From Paenibacillus sp. Root52 (GTDB lineage Bacteria; Bacillota; Bacilli; Paenibacillales; Paenibacillaceae): a stretch of DNA of 58,370 nt. Position numbers and translations under genes: made by a program. The stretch covers positions 1 to 58,370 of the forward strand of contig NZ_LMFO01000020.1 of the NCBI RefSeq assembly GCF_001426865.1. The letters run 5' to 3'. Below, in pieces: positions 8,591 to 17,391 of the stretch. Within the stretch, counting starts at the first letter, position 1; every line of letters starts with the position of its first letter. The notes below the pieces were generated by a model. It saw only the letters and a program-made list of their open reading frames with translations, searched no databases and was not told where the DNA came from.

Positions 8591-9901
8591 TTAGTAGTAA
8601 CTGCTGCTCTCGACGAATTCAAATTCAAAGTCGCCAATCCGTACAATCGTACCCTCTTCTGCACCACGTTTACGCAACTCATCATCCACACCCATATAAC
8701 GCAATGTACGCGCAAGTTTGAGAATTGCCTCATGTGAGTTCAGCTGCATACGTTTCATCATGCGTTCAATTTTGGCACTTTCAACAATGAAGGTATCATT
8801 CTCACGTACAATGCGGAAGCCTTCATCCTCTTTTTTGTCCAAACTAAACACTTTACGTTCCGAAATATCCGCTACTTCTTCAACAATCGGTTCATCCGGG
8901 ATCTGATCCAACAAATCAGCCGCACGGTACAACAGCTCTTGAATCCCTTGGCGAGTAAGCGACGAAATTGGCATAACTTCGATATCCGGATGAATCTCAC
9001 GAACCTGTTGCAAGAACTTTTCTAGATTCTCTGCAGATTCCGGCATATCCATTTTGTTTGCTGCCACAATCTGTGGTCTCTCAGCCAATGCAGGATTGTA
9101 CTGTTTCAATTCATCATTGATTTTTTGCCAGTCTTCAAAAGGATCGCGTCCTTCTGAACCAGACATGTCAACCACATGCACAATGATACGGGTACGCTCA
9201 ACATGGCGTAAGAACTCATGTCCGAGTCCGATCCCTTCATGCGCACCTTCAATGAGTCCTGGCAAATCTGCCATGACAAAACTACGACCTTCGCTCACAC
9301 CAACCACACCCAGATTAGGTGTTATTGTTGTAAAGTGATATGCACCGATCTTTGGTTTAGCTGCTGAAACGACAGATAGCAATGTCGATTTGCCGACACT
9401 TGGGAAACCCACAAGTCCTACATCTGCCATTACTTTAAGTTCAAGGACGATGTAACGTTCTTGGCCTTCTTCACCGTTCTCGGCAAGTTCAGGTGCAGGA
9501 TTATTTGGTGTGGCAAAACGAATGTTACCCCGGCCACCTCGACCACCTTTGGCAACAACAACCTGCTGACCGTGACGTGTCAGATCGGCCAATACTTCGC
9601 CGCTGTCCTCATCAACAATGACTGTTCCCGGCGGAATACGAACAATCATATTCTCCGCATTGGCACCGTGTTGACTTTTGTTACGGCCTTTTTCACCACG
9701 TGGAGCCTTGAAGTGTCGCTGGTAACGGAAATCCATCAACGTCCGCAAACCTTCATCTACGCGGAAAATGATGTCCGCTCCTCTGCCCCCATCACCCCCG
9801 GCAGGTCCGCCGTTTGGTACATATTTCTCACGACGGAACGAAATAATTCCGTCCCCCCCGTCTCCGGCTTTCACATAAATCTTCGCTTTATCTACAAACA
9901 T
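8591..9901 (-). CDS. obgE: Obg family GTPase
   Basis: A 436-residue essential GTPase that associates with the 50S subunit and links ribosome assembly and stress to sporulation initiation. The N-terminal glycine-rich Obg fold spans about residues 1-158 ([21 protein letters not shown]). The G domain has GFPSVGKST (G1), DLPGLIEGA (G3) and NKMD (G4). The C-terminal OCT domain covers about 345-430. It starts at ATG with GAAGGGG upstream, 17 nt after spo0B, and so is probably co-transcribed with spo0B as in B. subtilis. Confidence 0.97.
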   Translation of the reverse strand: MFVDKAKIYVKAGDGGDGIISFRREKYVPNGGPAGGDGGRGADIIFRVDEGLRTLMDFRYQRHFKAPRGEKGRNKSQHGANAENMIVRIPPGTVIVDEDSGEVLADLTRHGQQVVVAKGGRGGRGNIRFATPNNPAPELAENGEEGQERYIVLELKVMADVGLVGFPSVGKSTLLSVVSAAKPKIGAYHFTTITPNLGVVGVSEGRSFVMADLPGLIEGAHEGIGLGHEFLRHVERTRIIVHVVDMSGSEGRDPFEDWQKINDELKQYNPALAERPQIVAANKMDMPESAENLEKFLQQVREIHPDIEVMPISSLTRQGIQELLYRAADLLDQIPDEPIVEEVADISERKVFSLDKKEDEGFRIVRENDTFIVESAKIERMMKRMQLNSHEAILKLARTLRYMGVDDELRKRGAEEGTIVRIGDFEFEFVESSSYY

Positions 9902-9918
9902 TGGTTAACCCCTTCTTC

Positions 9919-10656
9919 CTATATTCCACACGGCATTCGGAATTGTATAAACGTATCCTCAGACGGAAGTTGCTCCGTTCTGACTTTTTTCCCTTTAAGT
10001 ACGGCCTCAAGATGCCGTACCGTTTCTGGATCGGGTGTTTGATCCCCATCCAATCGGACAACCACATCTCCATGATCCTGTCCGAAGCTCAAGGTCAGTT
10101 TGCGAACCTCTCCCCAAGACGACCGGCCGCCGCCAAATTGATAGGCTCGAATTGCATCCGCAATCGCCCCCGTTAGTGACTCGCCATCCTCGGGAGAAAC
10201 CAGAGCATTAAGCTGCAACTCTTCCTCAACTTCAACATGCAATTCCAATGCAACTCCACTAGCTCGGAAAGACTGCAGGTAAAACACGAGTGAAGGAATA
10301 CCTAATTTTGAAATTCGGCTTTCCTCAGTAACCCGTTCCTTTATTCTTTCCACACATTGCACTGATTTATCAAGTTTGCCTAGTCGAAGATATCCATACA
10401 ATACCTGAAGATCGTTCATCCAGTCATGCCGATGATGATTTAATGATGCGATTGCTGTTTTTTCCATAGATTGTACAATTGTTCTGCGTTCTGCCTCCGC
10501 TTGTCTGTTCATCAGATAGAGCGAAACCACCAGCACTGCAACGGACCATAACGCACACACAATACCTGAAATGACTGATGGATACAGCATAACGAAAACC
10601 AAAGGAATCAGAAGTGAACATGCCGCAATCCACGGCACTCTTTTCCAAGATTTCAT
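9919..10656 (-). CDS. spo0B: Spo0B-type sporulation phosphotransferase, membrane-anchored
   Basis: 245 residues. Spo0B relays phosphate from Spo0F to Spo0A in the sporulation phosphorelay. The phospho-acceptor motif is HHRHDWMNDLQ, where H77 corresponds to H30 of B. subtilis Spo0B (SRHDWMNKLQ). A helical-hairpin dimerisation region follows, then a degenerate kinase-like C-terminal domain without ATP-binding boxes. Unlike the 192-residue soluble B. subtilis protein, it starts with two hydrophobic segments (about residues 8-24 and 28-48), so it is probably tethered to the membrane. Its place directly before obg agrees with the assignment. A SpoOB/DpiB-type sensor-kinase relic would be the alternative description. 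Confidence 0.85.
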   Translation of the reverse strand: MKSWKRVPWIAACSLLIPLVFVMLYPSVISGIVCALWSVAVLVVSLYLMNRQAEAERRTIVQSMEKTAIASLNHHRHDWMNDLQVLYGYLRLGKLDKSVQCVERIKERVTEESRISKLGIPSLVFYLQSFRASGVALELHVEVEEELQLNALVSPEDGESLTGAIADAIRAYQFGGGRSSWGEVRKLTLSFGQDHGDVVVRLDGDQTPDPETVRHLEAVLKGKKVRTEQLPSEDTFIQFRMPCGI

Positions 10657-10707
10657 GGCTTCTCCCCGTTCTACACTAACTCGGCTAGTTTAACCCCACC
10701 GTATCAA

Positions 10708-10716
10708 AGTATAACA
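10708..10716 (-). promoter_or_regulatory. Extended -10 promoter before spo0B
   Basis: On the minus strand TGTTATACT, an extended -10, lies about 50 nt upstream of the spo0B start. The -35 position 17 nt further is poor (ATGAAC). Confidence 0.45.
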
Positions 10717-10755
10717 TGTCTTCTCTGTCAGTTCATTAGCGATTACTCTTAAAAT

Positions 10756-10788
10756 ACAAAAAGCCTCCGGCAAAAATGCCGAAGGCTC
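10756..10788 (-). terminator. Terminator of rpmA
   Basis: On the minus strand GCCTTCGGCATTTTTGCCGG and AGGC form a stem with a T5 tail, 20 nt past the rpmA stop. Confidence 0.85.
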
Positions 10789-10807
10789 CTTAGGCGGAAT
10801 GCCGATA

Positions 10808-11119
10808 TTATGCTTCTACTGTAGCTGCTACTGGAGCAACGTCTACAGGATAGATGCTTACTTTTTTACGATCGCGTCCCCAACGTTCGAATTTCACAAC
10901 GCCGTCAACTTTCGCAAACAAAGTGTCATCTTTACCGATACCCACGTTAGTACCTGGGTGAATTTTCGTTCCGCGTTGGCGAACGAGAATGCTACCACCA
11001 GTTACTTTTTGGCCGTCAGCACGCTTAACGCCAAGGCGTTGTGCATTACTGTCACGTCCGTTCTTCGTGGAACCTACACCTTTTTTCGATGCGAACAACT
11101 GAAGATTTAATTTCAACAT
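10808..11119 (-). CDS. rpmA: Ribosomal protein L27 (bL27)
   Basis: 103 residues, located at the tRNA CCA-end region of the 50S peptidyl transferase centre. Conserved core: [21 protein letters not shown] and a [15 protein letters not shown] block. The N terminus carries the Firmicutes extension [10 protein letters not shown], which must be removed after the F by the Prp protease encoded immediately upstream. Last gene of rplU-prp-rpmA, with a strong terminator behind it. Confidence 0.98.
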   Translation of the reverse strand: MLKLNLQLFASKKGVGSTKNGRDSNAQRLGVKRADGQKVTGGSILVRQRGTKIHPGTNVGIGKDDTLFAKVDGVVKFERWGRDRKKVSIYPVDVAPVAATVEA

Positions 11120-11142
11120 GATTGGTTTTCCTCCTTCTTAAA

Positions 11143-11472
11143 TTATTTGGATTGCTCTATCTTAATATACTTACCGTATGACTCTGCAATATTAGTGAGC
11201 ATAACTACCATGGATTCGAGTAACAATTGTACCTGAGAAAAAGTTTCATCTTTTGGAAGCAAAGGTAAAGAACCACTTAAAAAGCCATTCTTCATTTTGG
11301 TATCCATCTCGATACCAGTCAATGCCTCAATCGAGTTAACTGTACCTACTGTAACAGCAGATACCCCGGCACATACGATATCTTCTCCCCGCTTGGCAAA
11401 ATTAGCATGCCCTTGGATTGAAAAGCGTTCGATGCTCTCATCCTCATTACGAAAGATTTGAACGATAATCAC
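11143..11472 (-). CDS. prp: Ribosomal-processing cysteine protease Prp
   Basis: 109 residues, YsxB family. It cleaves the N-terminal extension of L27. The catalytic pair is H22 (in GHANF) and C34 (in DIVCAGVSA), with the typical 11-residue spacing. GTG start with AGGTG 7 nt upstream. Its conserved position between rplU and rpmA supports the role. Confidence 0.93.
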   Translation of the reverse strand: MIIVQIFRNEDESIERFSIQGHANFAKRGEDIVCAGVSAVTVGTVNSIEALTGIEMDTKMKNGFLSGSLPLLPKDETFSQVQLLLESMVVMLTNIAESYGKYIKIEQSK

Positions 11473-11486
11473 TTATCGCACCTACC

Positions 11487-11798
11487 TTACGCTTTGATTT
11501 TTTCGATAGTTACTTTAGTGTACGGTTGACGGTGACCTTGCTTCACATGGTAGTTCTTTTTCGGTTTGTATTTGTATACAACAACCTTTTGACCTTTGCC
11601 ATGTTTCTCCACTTTAGCCGTTACAGTAGCTCCGGAAACCAATGGTGTACCTGCTGTCAAACCTTTATCGTTAGATACAGCCAGGACACGGTCGAACGTT
11701 ACGCTTTCGCCATCGTTCGCAGTCAATTTCTCGATGAACAGAACATCGCCCTCTTGGACTTTGTACTGTTTACCACCTGTTTCAATAATTGCGTACAT
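11487..11798 (-). CDS. rplU: Ribosomal protein L21 (bL21)
   Basis: 103 residues. Starts [18 protein letters not shown] and ends with the [18 protein letters not shown] block typical of bL21. Strong GAGGAGGTG Shine-Dalgarno before ATG 11798. It heads the rplU-prp-rpmA operon, preceded by its own promoter and a structured leader. Confidence 0.98.
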   Translation of the reverse strand: MYAIIETGGKQYKVQEGDVLFIEKLTANDGESVTFDRVLAVSNDKGLTAGTPLVSGATVTAKVEKHGKGQKVVVYKYKPKKNYHVKQGHRQPYTKVTIEKIKA

Positions 11799-11922
11799 TT
11801 GCCTTGCACCTCCTCATGTCTCAGACTCGCCCGGTCTCAGGTGACAGCTCCTTGCGGAACCATTCTTGTACCCGGCCAGTGCGGTTACAGCATGTGCAAG
11901 ACCAAATAGGCTAAACACATAC
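11799..11922 (-). ncRNA. Candidate L21 leader RNA
   Basis: About 120 nt of leader lie between the promoter and rplU. They contain several GC-rich short stems, for example CTGAGAC...GTCTGAG (about 11816-11842). Bacilli carry a known autoregulatory L21 leader at this position, and the placement and length fit. I have not matched the consensus structure, so the assignment is by context. Confidence 0.5.
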
Positions 11923-11928
11923 CTGCTG

Positions 11929-11957
11929 ATTATATCACGCAATATATTAAAAATCAA
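11929..11957 (-). promoter_or_regulatory. Promoter of rplU-prp-rpmA
   Basis: On the minus strand: -35 TTGATT (11952-11957), 17-nt spacer, perfect -10 TATAAT (11929-11934) with TGA before it. The -35 overlaps the stop codon of the RNase G gene. Confidence 0.75.
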
Positions 11958-13204
11958 TGCAAAGGTGAAATATATCTTTTCCCCGTCCCATGACAGGATG
12001 AACATAGCTCCACATAAGGTAGAGTGCTCTCTTCACGCACCTTTTTACGCGTTAGTTCCAACAGTCCCAATTTGGTCCAGCCCATTACAAACGCTTTGGT
12101 GCGATCCTTCTTGAGCTCACTCTCCAGTGCTGCGGATACTTCTTGACGATTCGAGGCTTCCGTCATATCAATGAAATCTACGATAATCATGCCACCGATA
12201 TCTCTTAACCGCATGAGACGCGCAATCTCAATCGCCGCCTGCATGTTCGTTTCCGTCACAGTCTCCTCAAGACTATCTCCACCTGCTCCAGTGTATTTGC
12301 CTGTGTTCACATCAACCACCGTAAGCGCTTCTGTATGCTCTATAACAATGTACCCACCTCCGGGTAACCACACCTTACGAGCAAAATCCTTGTTCAATTG
12401 CTCTTGCACCCCATAAGCGGCAAATATCGGTTCTGGCCCCCGGTGCACCTGTACTTGTGGCTGGTGTCCTGGACTGATCTCCTCAAGCAGAGTTGTCACT
12501 TCACGAGCTTGCTCCTCGCTATCCGTAATCACCACATCACTACCTGGCGTGTATACATCCCTGATGATCCGCTGTACCATACTTTGATCCCGATGAAGCA
12601 AGCTTGGAGAAGGCAAACTGTTCGCTTTTTCACGAATCAAACGCCACTGCTCACGCAATGTTTCAAGGTCAGATTCAATCGCCTCACGCTGTTCCTCTGC
12701 AGATACGGTGCGGATAATAAGCCCTTCTTCATCCCTCTTGAGCTGATCACCAAGCGCTTTGAGGCGTGAACGATCCCCTTCGCGGGCGATCTTCTTAGAC
12801 ACGGCTATATAATCTGCCATCGGCATATAGACAAGCCATCGACCCGGCAGTGAATAATGAGTCGTCACCCGGGCTCCTTTACTTCCTACGGGTTCCTTCA
12901 GAACCTGAACAATCACATCCTGACCCGGACGAAGCAATTCTGAGATCGAAGGCTTCACTTTAGGCTGTTTCTCCAAGTGAGGATGCAACACGTCATCAAC
13001 GTATAGGAAAGCATTTTTTCTCTGACCAATATCCACAAAAGCAGCCTGCATACCCGGTAATACGTTGACTACACGCCCTTTGAAAAAGGAGCCTAGCAGC
13101 CCTCGCTCTCGTGTACGCTCTGCTGTAAACTCCACAGCTTTGCCTTCTTCCAGAAGCGCCATTTGCATGAGGTTATGTTCGTTATGTACAATCATTTGTT
13201 TCAT
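11954..13204 (-). CDS. rng: Ribonuclease G/E family endoribonuclease
   Basis: 416 residues. A single-strand endonuclease of RNA turnover and rRNA processing. N-terminal S1-like domain (RGLLGSFFKGRVVNVLPGMQAAFVDIG, about residues 35-115). The catalytic core is VVDVNTGKYTG, with IIVDFIDM carrying the metal-binding aspartates. The C terminus has the Zn-link CSSCHGTG. It lacks the long degradosome scaffold of E. coli RNase E. B. subtilis lacks this family, while Paenibacillus has it. ATG 13204 is chosen because AGAGGTG precedes it by 5 nt; the TTG at 13225 has none. Confidence 0.92.
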   Translation of the reverse strand: MKQMIVHNEHNLMQMALLEEGKAVEFTAERTRERGLLGSFFKGRVVNVLPGMQAAFVDIGQRKNAFLYVDDVLHPHLEKQPKVKPSISELLRPGQDVIVQVLKEPVGSKGARVTTHYSLPGRWLVYMPMADYIAVSKKIAREGDRSRLKALGDQLKRDEEGLIIRTVSAEEQREAIESDLETLREQWRLIREKANSLPSPSLLHRDQSMVQRIIRDVYTPGSDVVITDSEEQAREVTTLLEEISPGHQPQVQVHRGPEPIFAAYGVQEQLNKDFARKVWLPGGGYIVIEHTEALTVVDVNTGKYTGAGGDSLEETVTETNMQAAIEIARLMRLRDIGGMIIVDFIDMTEASNRQEVSAALESELKKDRTKAFVMGWTKLGLLELTRKKVREESTLPYVELCSSCHGTGKRYISPLH

Positions 13205-13246
13205 GGCTTCACCTCTAGAAGACAATTCACATCATCCACATCCATT

Positions 13247-13275
13247 TCTATATCATTGCAATACCCATATGTACA
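13247..13275 (-). promoter_or_regulatory. Candidate promoter of rng
   Basis: On the minus strand: -35 TGTACA (13270-13275), 17-nt spacer, -10 TATAGA (13247-13252) with extended TGA. Confidence 0.45.
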
Positions 13276-13311
13276 TGTATTACCCCAATGAAGGGCAGGT
13301 TCACCAGCAAC

Positions 13312-14178
13312 TTATGACTTATCAGCATTTTGTTTGAAATAGGAACTGATAATCCGTTGCTCAGGCAACACAGCTAAAATTCGCCCCTGTTGATTCATCA
13401 CATATACCATATGGTATCTCTCTCTCTTTAATAGACGCAGAATGGTGTCCAAAGGTTTCGCCGGAAATGAGATTATCGGCTGCGCCAAACTGCCCATAGC
13501 TGCATGATGGACAAAAGCCCCTTCTCTATTCATTAAGAAGCGGATAAATCGATAAGGAATATTACGATAATCTGTAACGTTAGAGTAGAACAGAAACAGC
13601 CCCACTAAGAGAATATTTAATGGGAGTCCGTAATCGCCAGCAATCCAGCGCACCACAGCGTACACAATAACCCCTATACTGACGAGAATACTTATTCTGT
13701 ACGTCCACATGAGGGTTGTATAATAAGGAGCAATCAGACTGACAAGTGCCTGTACAATTTTACCACCATCCAGTGGCAAGATCGGCAGCAGGTTGAATAA
13801 GGCAATAAGCAAATTCCCTTGGATAATGTAGGACAAAAAGATTGGATCTCCAACCTGCATGTATTGCAATAACAATACTACGCCCACCATGAATATGTTC
13901 TGCAAGGGCCCTGCCAGCGCAATCGCAATCTCTCGCCAAGCCGTAAGTTTGCCACCATCCTCAATTACCGCCACCCCGCCAAAAGGGAGCATCTGAATAG
14001 ATACAACACGGCAACCCAGAAGAGCTGCCGCTGCTGCATGTCCACACTCATGGATGAACACAATTGCAAACAATGTGATAAGCTCAATAAAATGACCGGT
14101 TACAAGCGAAGCCAACATGATGATGACAAAGAATGGGTGCATGGAAACACGTACATCCCATAATCTAATCAAGGGCAA
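13312..14178 (-). CDS. spoIVFB: SpoIVFB-type intramembrane metalloprotease
   Basis: A 288-residue site-2-protease family enzyme. In B. subtilis SpoIVFB cuts pro-sigma-K in the outer forespore membrane of the mother cell. Zinc motif HECGH (residues 43-47) in the second hydrophobic segment. The second motif NLLPILPLDGGK supplies the third ligand. About six membrane segments, then a C-terminal CBS-like region (last ~65 residues, YHMVYVMNQQGRILAVLPEQ). It overlaps the spoIVFA stop by 14 nt. The start is uncertain: TTG at 14178 or TTG at 14172, both with weak ribosome-binding sites, suggesting translational coupling to spoIVFA. Confidence 0.9.
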   Translation of the reverse strand: MPLIRLWDVRVSMHPFFVIIMLASLVTGHFIELITLFAIVFIHECGHAAAAALLGCRVVSIQMLPFGGVAVIEDGGKLTAWREIAIALAGPLQNIFMVGVVLLLQYMQVGDPIFLSYIIQGNLLIALFNLLPILPLDGGKIVQALVSLIAPYYTTLMWTYRISILVSIGVIVYAVVRWIAGDYGLPLNILLVGLFLFYSNVTDYRNIPYRFIRFLMNREGAFVHHAAMGSLAQPIISFPAKPLDTILRLLKRERYHMVYVMNQQGRILAVLPEQRIISSYFKQNADKS

Positions 14179-15052
14179 CCACTTCTGCGGGATCTACGTA
14201 CTGCTCGCCCTCTTTAACAGCAAAATATAAGGTAGCGGCGGGTTGTCCATCATTGCTTGATTTTAGGCTCCCCACTGGAGACCCTGCCTCCACCCAGTCA
14301 TTCACTTCAACTTCACTCTCGTGTAATCGCCCATATATAGCAGTCATATTGCCGGTATGCTGAATCACAACCGTTATGCCACTTTCCGCTTCCCCCAAAA
14401 CCTGAAGTACACGCCCAGCATCAGAGCTGGCTACCTGTACAAGGCTTGCACCAGCAGCTTCAGGTACGATTTCCACACCCTTCATGCTCAAGGCAAAAGG
14501 CTGAACAATGGTTCCCGAGATCGGTTTTGCCATAAGTGAACGAATGCCTGATCCATTGACAACATCTGTTGTATGTCCTAACACAGGTAAAAAGGAGGGT
14601 GGGCCACCTAAGTTCCGATTATACCAGGCGGCCATGGAGGCAAAGTCCATGTCACGATGAAGTGCGTCCGTAATTACTGTTTTGGGTGAGACACTCCATG
14701 CATTGTTCAACTGAAACAATCCCCATACCGCACCAAAGATAACAGCACTAATGACTGTACGACGTGCTAACGACTTCACTAGATTAAAACGAACCGGATG
14801 ATCTGATCCGTAGTATCCATTCTCTTTTTTCCATAAAGTCTCCGGATCTCGCTCTTGCTCCGCTCCCCAATTCTTCGCACTGAATAACCCATTCTGACGA
14901 TCTGCAACCGGCTCGGTCGGCTGTTTCCTCCATACATTCGAATCTGTGCTAGAACTGACTTCCCGCTCTTGAATAATCTCCCTCGTTGCATCATTCAGCA
15001 AACGCCGGATGCGCTCTTCTCTTCTCTGCTTGATTCTGAGTTTGGCATTCAT
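14165..15052 (-). CDS. spoIVFA: SpoIVFA-like inhibitor/assembly protein with degenerate M23 domain
   Basis: 295 residues. SpoIVFA holds and inhibits SpoIVFB until SpoIVB cleaves it. Basic/charged N terminus, one membrane segment near residues 97-117 (RRTVISAVIFGAVWGLFQL). The C-terminal domain is LytM/M23-like (SGITVVIQHTGNMTAIYGRL...LYFAVKEG) in which the catalytic HxH is lost, as expected for a non-enzymatic regulator. ATG with GGGAGG 6-7 nt upstream. A sigma-E-like promoter lies about 70 nt before the start. Confidence 0.85.
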   Translation of the reverse strand: MNAKLRIKQRREERIRRLLNDATREIIQEREVSSSTDSNVWRKQPTEPVADRQNGLFSAKNWGAEQERDPETLWKKENGYYGSDHPVRFNLVKSLARRTVISAVIFGAVWGLFQLNNAWSVSPKTVITDALHRDMDFASMAAWYNRNLGGPPSFLPVLGHTTDVVNGSGIRSLMAKPISGTIVQPFALSMKGVEIVPEAAGASLVQVASSDAGRVLQVLGEAESGITVVIQHTGNMTAIYGRLHESEVEVNDWVEAGSPVGSLKSSNDGQPAATLYFAVKEGEQYVDPAEVVALD

Positions 15053-15119
15053 AACATATCCTCCCGCCGAGGCTTGTTTAAGATATTCACTTAGATAAGA
15101 ACCAGAATTCTCTTACTAT

Positions 15120-15148
15120 ATCCTATGAAGGTCCCACTGATAATATGA
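15120..15148 (-). promoter_or_regulatory. Candidate sigma-E promoter of spoIVFA-spoIVFB
   Basis: On the minus strand: -35 TCATATT (15142-15148, full match to KMATATT), 14-nt spacer, -10 CATAGGAT (15120-15127, against CATACAnT). The homologous B. subtilis operon is known to be sigma-E controlled. Confidence 0.6.
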
Positions 15149-15262
15149 ACAAGCTCTAGGTTATTGCAAAAGACGACTGCAGCACGCTTCTTGCTTTCGT
15201 TTATTAGGTTCTGATGACGTTTCTATAAAAGTTTCTATAGACTTCTATAATCGAGAAAACGC

Positions 15263-15291
15263 AAAAAAAAACCGGGCTGATTGCCCGGCTT
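15263..15291 (-). terminator. Terminator of minC-minD
   Basis: On the minus strand AGCCGGGC-AATC-AGCCCGGT with a T9 tail, about 30 nt past the minD stop. Confidence 0.9.
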
Positions 15292-15323
15292 TATGTAATA
15301 GCTATCTCATCATGGGGACGTAT

Positions 15324-16118
15324 TTAACCCATACCAAAGAATTTTTTGAAGCGTGTGAACGCGCCTTTTTTCTGCTCTAACTGCATCAACGGAACGGTGT
15401 CTCCCAAAATACGACGGGCAATATTGCGATATGCAATCGCTGCATTCGAATCTGGATTCATAACCGTTGGCTCTCCGGAATTCGCCGCTTTGATAACCAG
15501 TTCATCATCAGGGACAATCCCGATTAGATCAATGTTAAGCACCTGCAGTATACCGTCAATATCTAGCATATCGCCCGACTTCACCATGTTGTTACGGATA
15601 CGGTTCACAACGAGCTTCGGAGATTGGATATGTGAGCTCTCCAGCAAGCCGATCACACGATCTGCATCTCGCACAGCAGCGTTCTCAGGTGTAGTTACTA
15701 CGATTGCTTGGTCTGCACCTGCAACTGCGTTCTTGAATCCTTGCTCAATCCCTGCAGGACAGTCAATAATGACGTACTCAAAATCTTTTTTTAGCTCCAA
15801 AATAATATCCTTCACCTGTTCTGGTGATACGGAGTTCTTATCTCTCGTTTGTGCTGCAGGCAGCATATATAATTCTTCGAAACGCTTATCTTTTACTAAA
15901 GCTTGATTCAGACGGCAGCGGCCATCTGCCACATCACACAGATCATAAATGATCCGATTTTCGAGTCCCATTACGACATCAAGATTTCGAAGACCGATAT
16001 CCGTATCTACTAGACAAACTTTTTTTCCGAGCAATGCCAGCGCAGTCCCGATATTTGCTGAGGTGGTGGTTTTACCTACGCCGCCCTTACCCGAAGTGAT
16101 CACGATTGCCTCTCCCAT
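15324..16118 (-). CDS. minD: Septum site-determining ATPase MinD
   Basis: 264 residues, ParA/MinD family. It positions the division septum by recruiting MinC to the membrane. Deviant Walker A SGKGGVGKTT near residue 10 with the signature lysine. VDTDIGLRNLDVV and YVIIDCPAG are also present. The C-terminal amphipathic membrane-targeting helix is FTRFKKFFGMG. It follows minC after 3 nt. Confidence 0.97.
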   Translation of the reverse strand: MGEAIVITSGKGGVGKTTTSANIGTALALLGKKVCLVDTDIGLRNLDVVMGLENRIIYDLCDVADGRCRLNQALVKDKRFEELYMLPAAQTRDKNSVSPEQVKDIILELKKDFEYVIIDCPAGIEQGFKNAVAGADQAIVVTTPENAAVRDADRVIGLLESSHIQSPKLVVNRIRNNMVKSGDMLDIDGILQVLNIDLIGIVPDDELVIKAANSGEPTVMNPDSNAAIAYRNIARRILGDTVPLMQLEQKKGAFTRFKKFFGMG

Positions 16119-16121
16119 GAG

Positions 16122-16784
16122 CTACACTCCTTTAAACACATTAAAATCTCGGCGCAACCGAACGATATTGCTCATCTTGTCGATCTGCATCTGATTGTCC
16201 TGCAAATAAGCAAATTCCATCCCAGCCTCTCGACTCTCCCATTCATCAGGTGGACGACTGATAATATCTGCAATACGTAGCTGAGTCGGTGCAAAGACCG
16301 ATGCCGCTATGATCGCAGTTTCGTCCCCACTGATGCCTGCATGAGCCATACCTCTGAGTGAACCCATTATATATATATCCCCGGTACACGTCACCGTGCC
16401 GCCCGGATTGATATCTCCAAGAAACAAGAGATTTCCATCATGATGAAGCACCTGACCTGAACGCACCATACCACACATCGTCATAATCGGCGGTGGCCCT
16501 TTAACCTCTGGTTTAAGGGCTGGCGAATCAATGGAACGAATGAGTAAATTACCTTTTTGCTTCAATATATCCAGAATCGATTCTTTCTGGTTCTCCGTGA
16601 CCTCACGACTGCCTAACTTAATATCCACATGAACGATCGGCCCGGTCAAAATATTTTGATGGCTGTGTTCCAGCTTATAGCGGAGCTCATAGAGCAATTC
16701 CTCGAATTCACATTGATCGTCCAACAGGAAAACCAAGCCGTCTCGGATGCCTTTAATCGTTACGTGATTCGATTTTACCGTCAT
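16122..16784 (-). CDS. minC: Septum site-determining protein MinC
   Basis: 220 residues. An inhibitor of FtsZ polymerisation activated by MinD. The N-terminal FtsZ-binding domain covers about 1-100. The C-terminal beta-helical domain has GQVLHHDGNLLFLGDINPGGTVTCTGDIYIMGSLRGMAHAG. Good GGAGGGAC Shine-Dalgarno before ATG. Sits between mreD and minD, the canonical Bacillus order mreBCD-minCD. Confidence 0.94.
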   Translation of the reverse strand: MTVKSNHVTIKGIRDGLVFLLDDQCEFEELLYELRYKLEHSHQNILTGPIVHVDIKLGSREVTENQKESILDILKQKGNLLIRSIDSPALKPEVKGPPPIMTMCGMVRSGQVLHHDGNLLFLGDINPGGTVTCTGDIYIMGSLRGMAHAGISGDETAIIAASVFAPTQLRIADIISRPPDEWESREAGMEFAYLQDNQMQIDKMSNIVRLRRDFNVFKGV

Positions 16785-16857
16785 AAGCCTGTCCCTCCCA
16801 TCTCATTACATTTCGTGCCGGAGCCCCCAAGTTCCTGCTTCTGGTCTCACAAATGGT

Positions 16858-17391
16858 TCAGGATGCTTCTTGTGGCTTTTTCTGCCTCTTCGTAATTTGC
16901 TCCATTTGCTTGCGCAAAGGAACATAAATGATCAATGTGAACACAAAATGAATAAATAAATTAGGAATCATATATTCAAACAACGCCCAATCAAATGTCA
17001 CATGGTTCAGACGGAAAAGCTTGTATAGGAAAAATAGTACCGTGTCATTGAGCAAACTCCCTAAAAAGACAACCGTAACCATGATTGGCAGCGGTGCACG
17101 CGGAGCCTGAAAAATGAGTCCGATCATATAAGCAGACAGCCCCATGGAGAAGCCATAAGGTCCGATCATTTCACCATAGAATACCACATCATGGAGAAGC
17201 CCAAACAGTATACCGAGCACTAACGCTGTATGTCGATGATGATAGACAGCGAAAAAGAGAATCACAATATAAACCAGATTGGCAGAAATCCGCATCTGCC
17301 ATGCCTCAGGAATCAGCAGGGGGAGTATCGTTCCCTCAGCAATGAACAGCACGAACAACAACAGAATCAAGACTTGCTTACGCGTAACCAC
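16858..17391 (-). CDS. mreD: Rod shape-determining protein MreD
   Basis: A 177-residue integral membrane protein with about five to six hydrophobic segments; it belongs to the elongasome with MreC, RodA and PBP2. Its GTG start shares one base with the mreC TAG stop, so translation is coupled. Sequence conservation in this family is low; the call rests on hydropathy, length and position. Confidence 0.9.
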   Translation of the reverse strand: MVTRKQVLILLLFVLFIAEGTILPLLIPEAWQMRISANLVYIVILFFAVYHHRHTALVLGILFGLLHDVVFYGEMIGPYGFSMGLSAYMIGLIFQAPRAPLPIMVTVVFLGSLLNDTVLFFLYKLFRLNHVTFDWALFEYMIPNLFIHFVFTLIIYVPLRKQMEQITKRQKKPQEAS

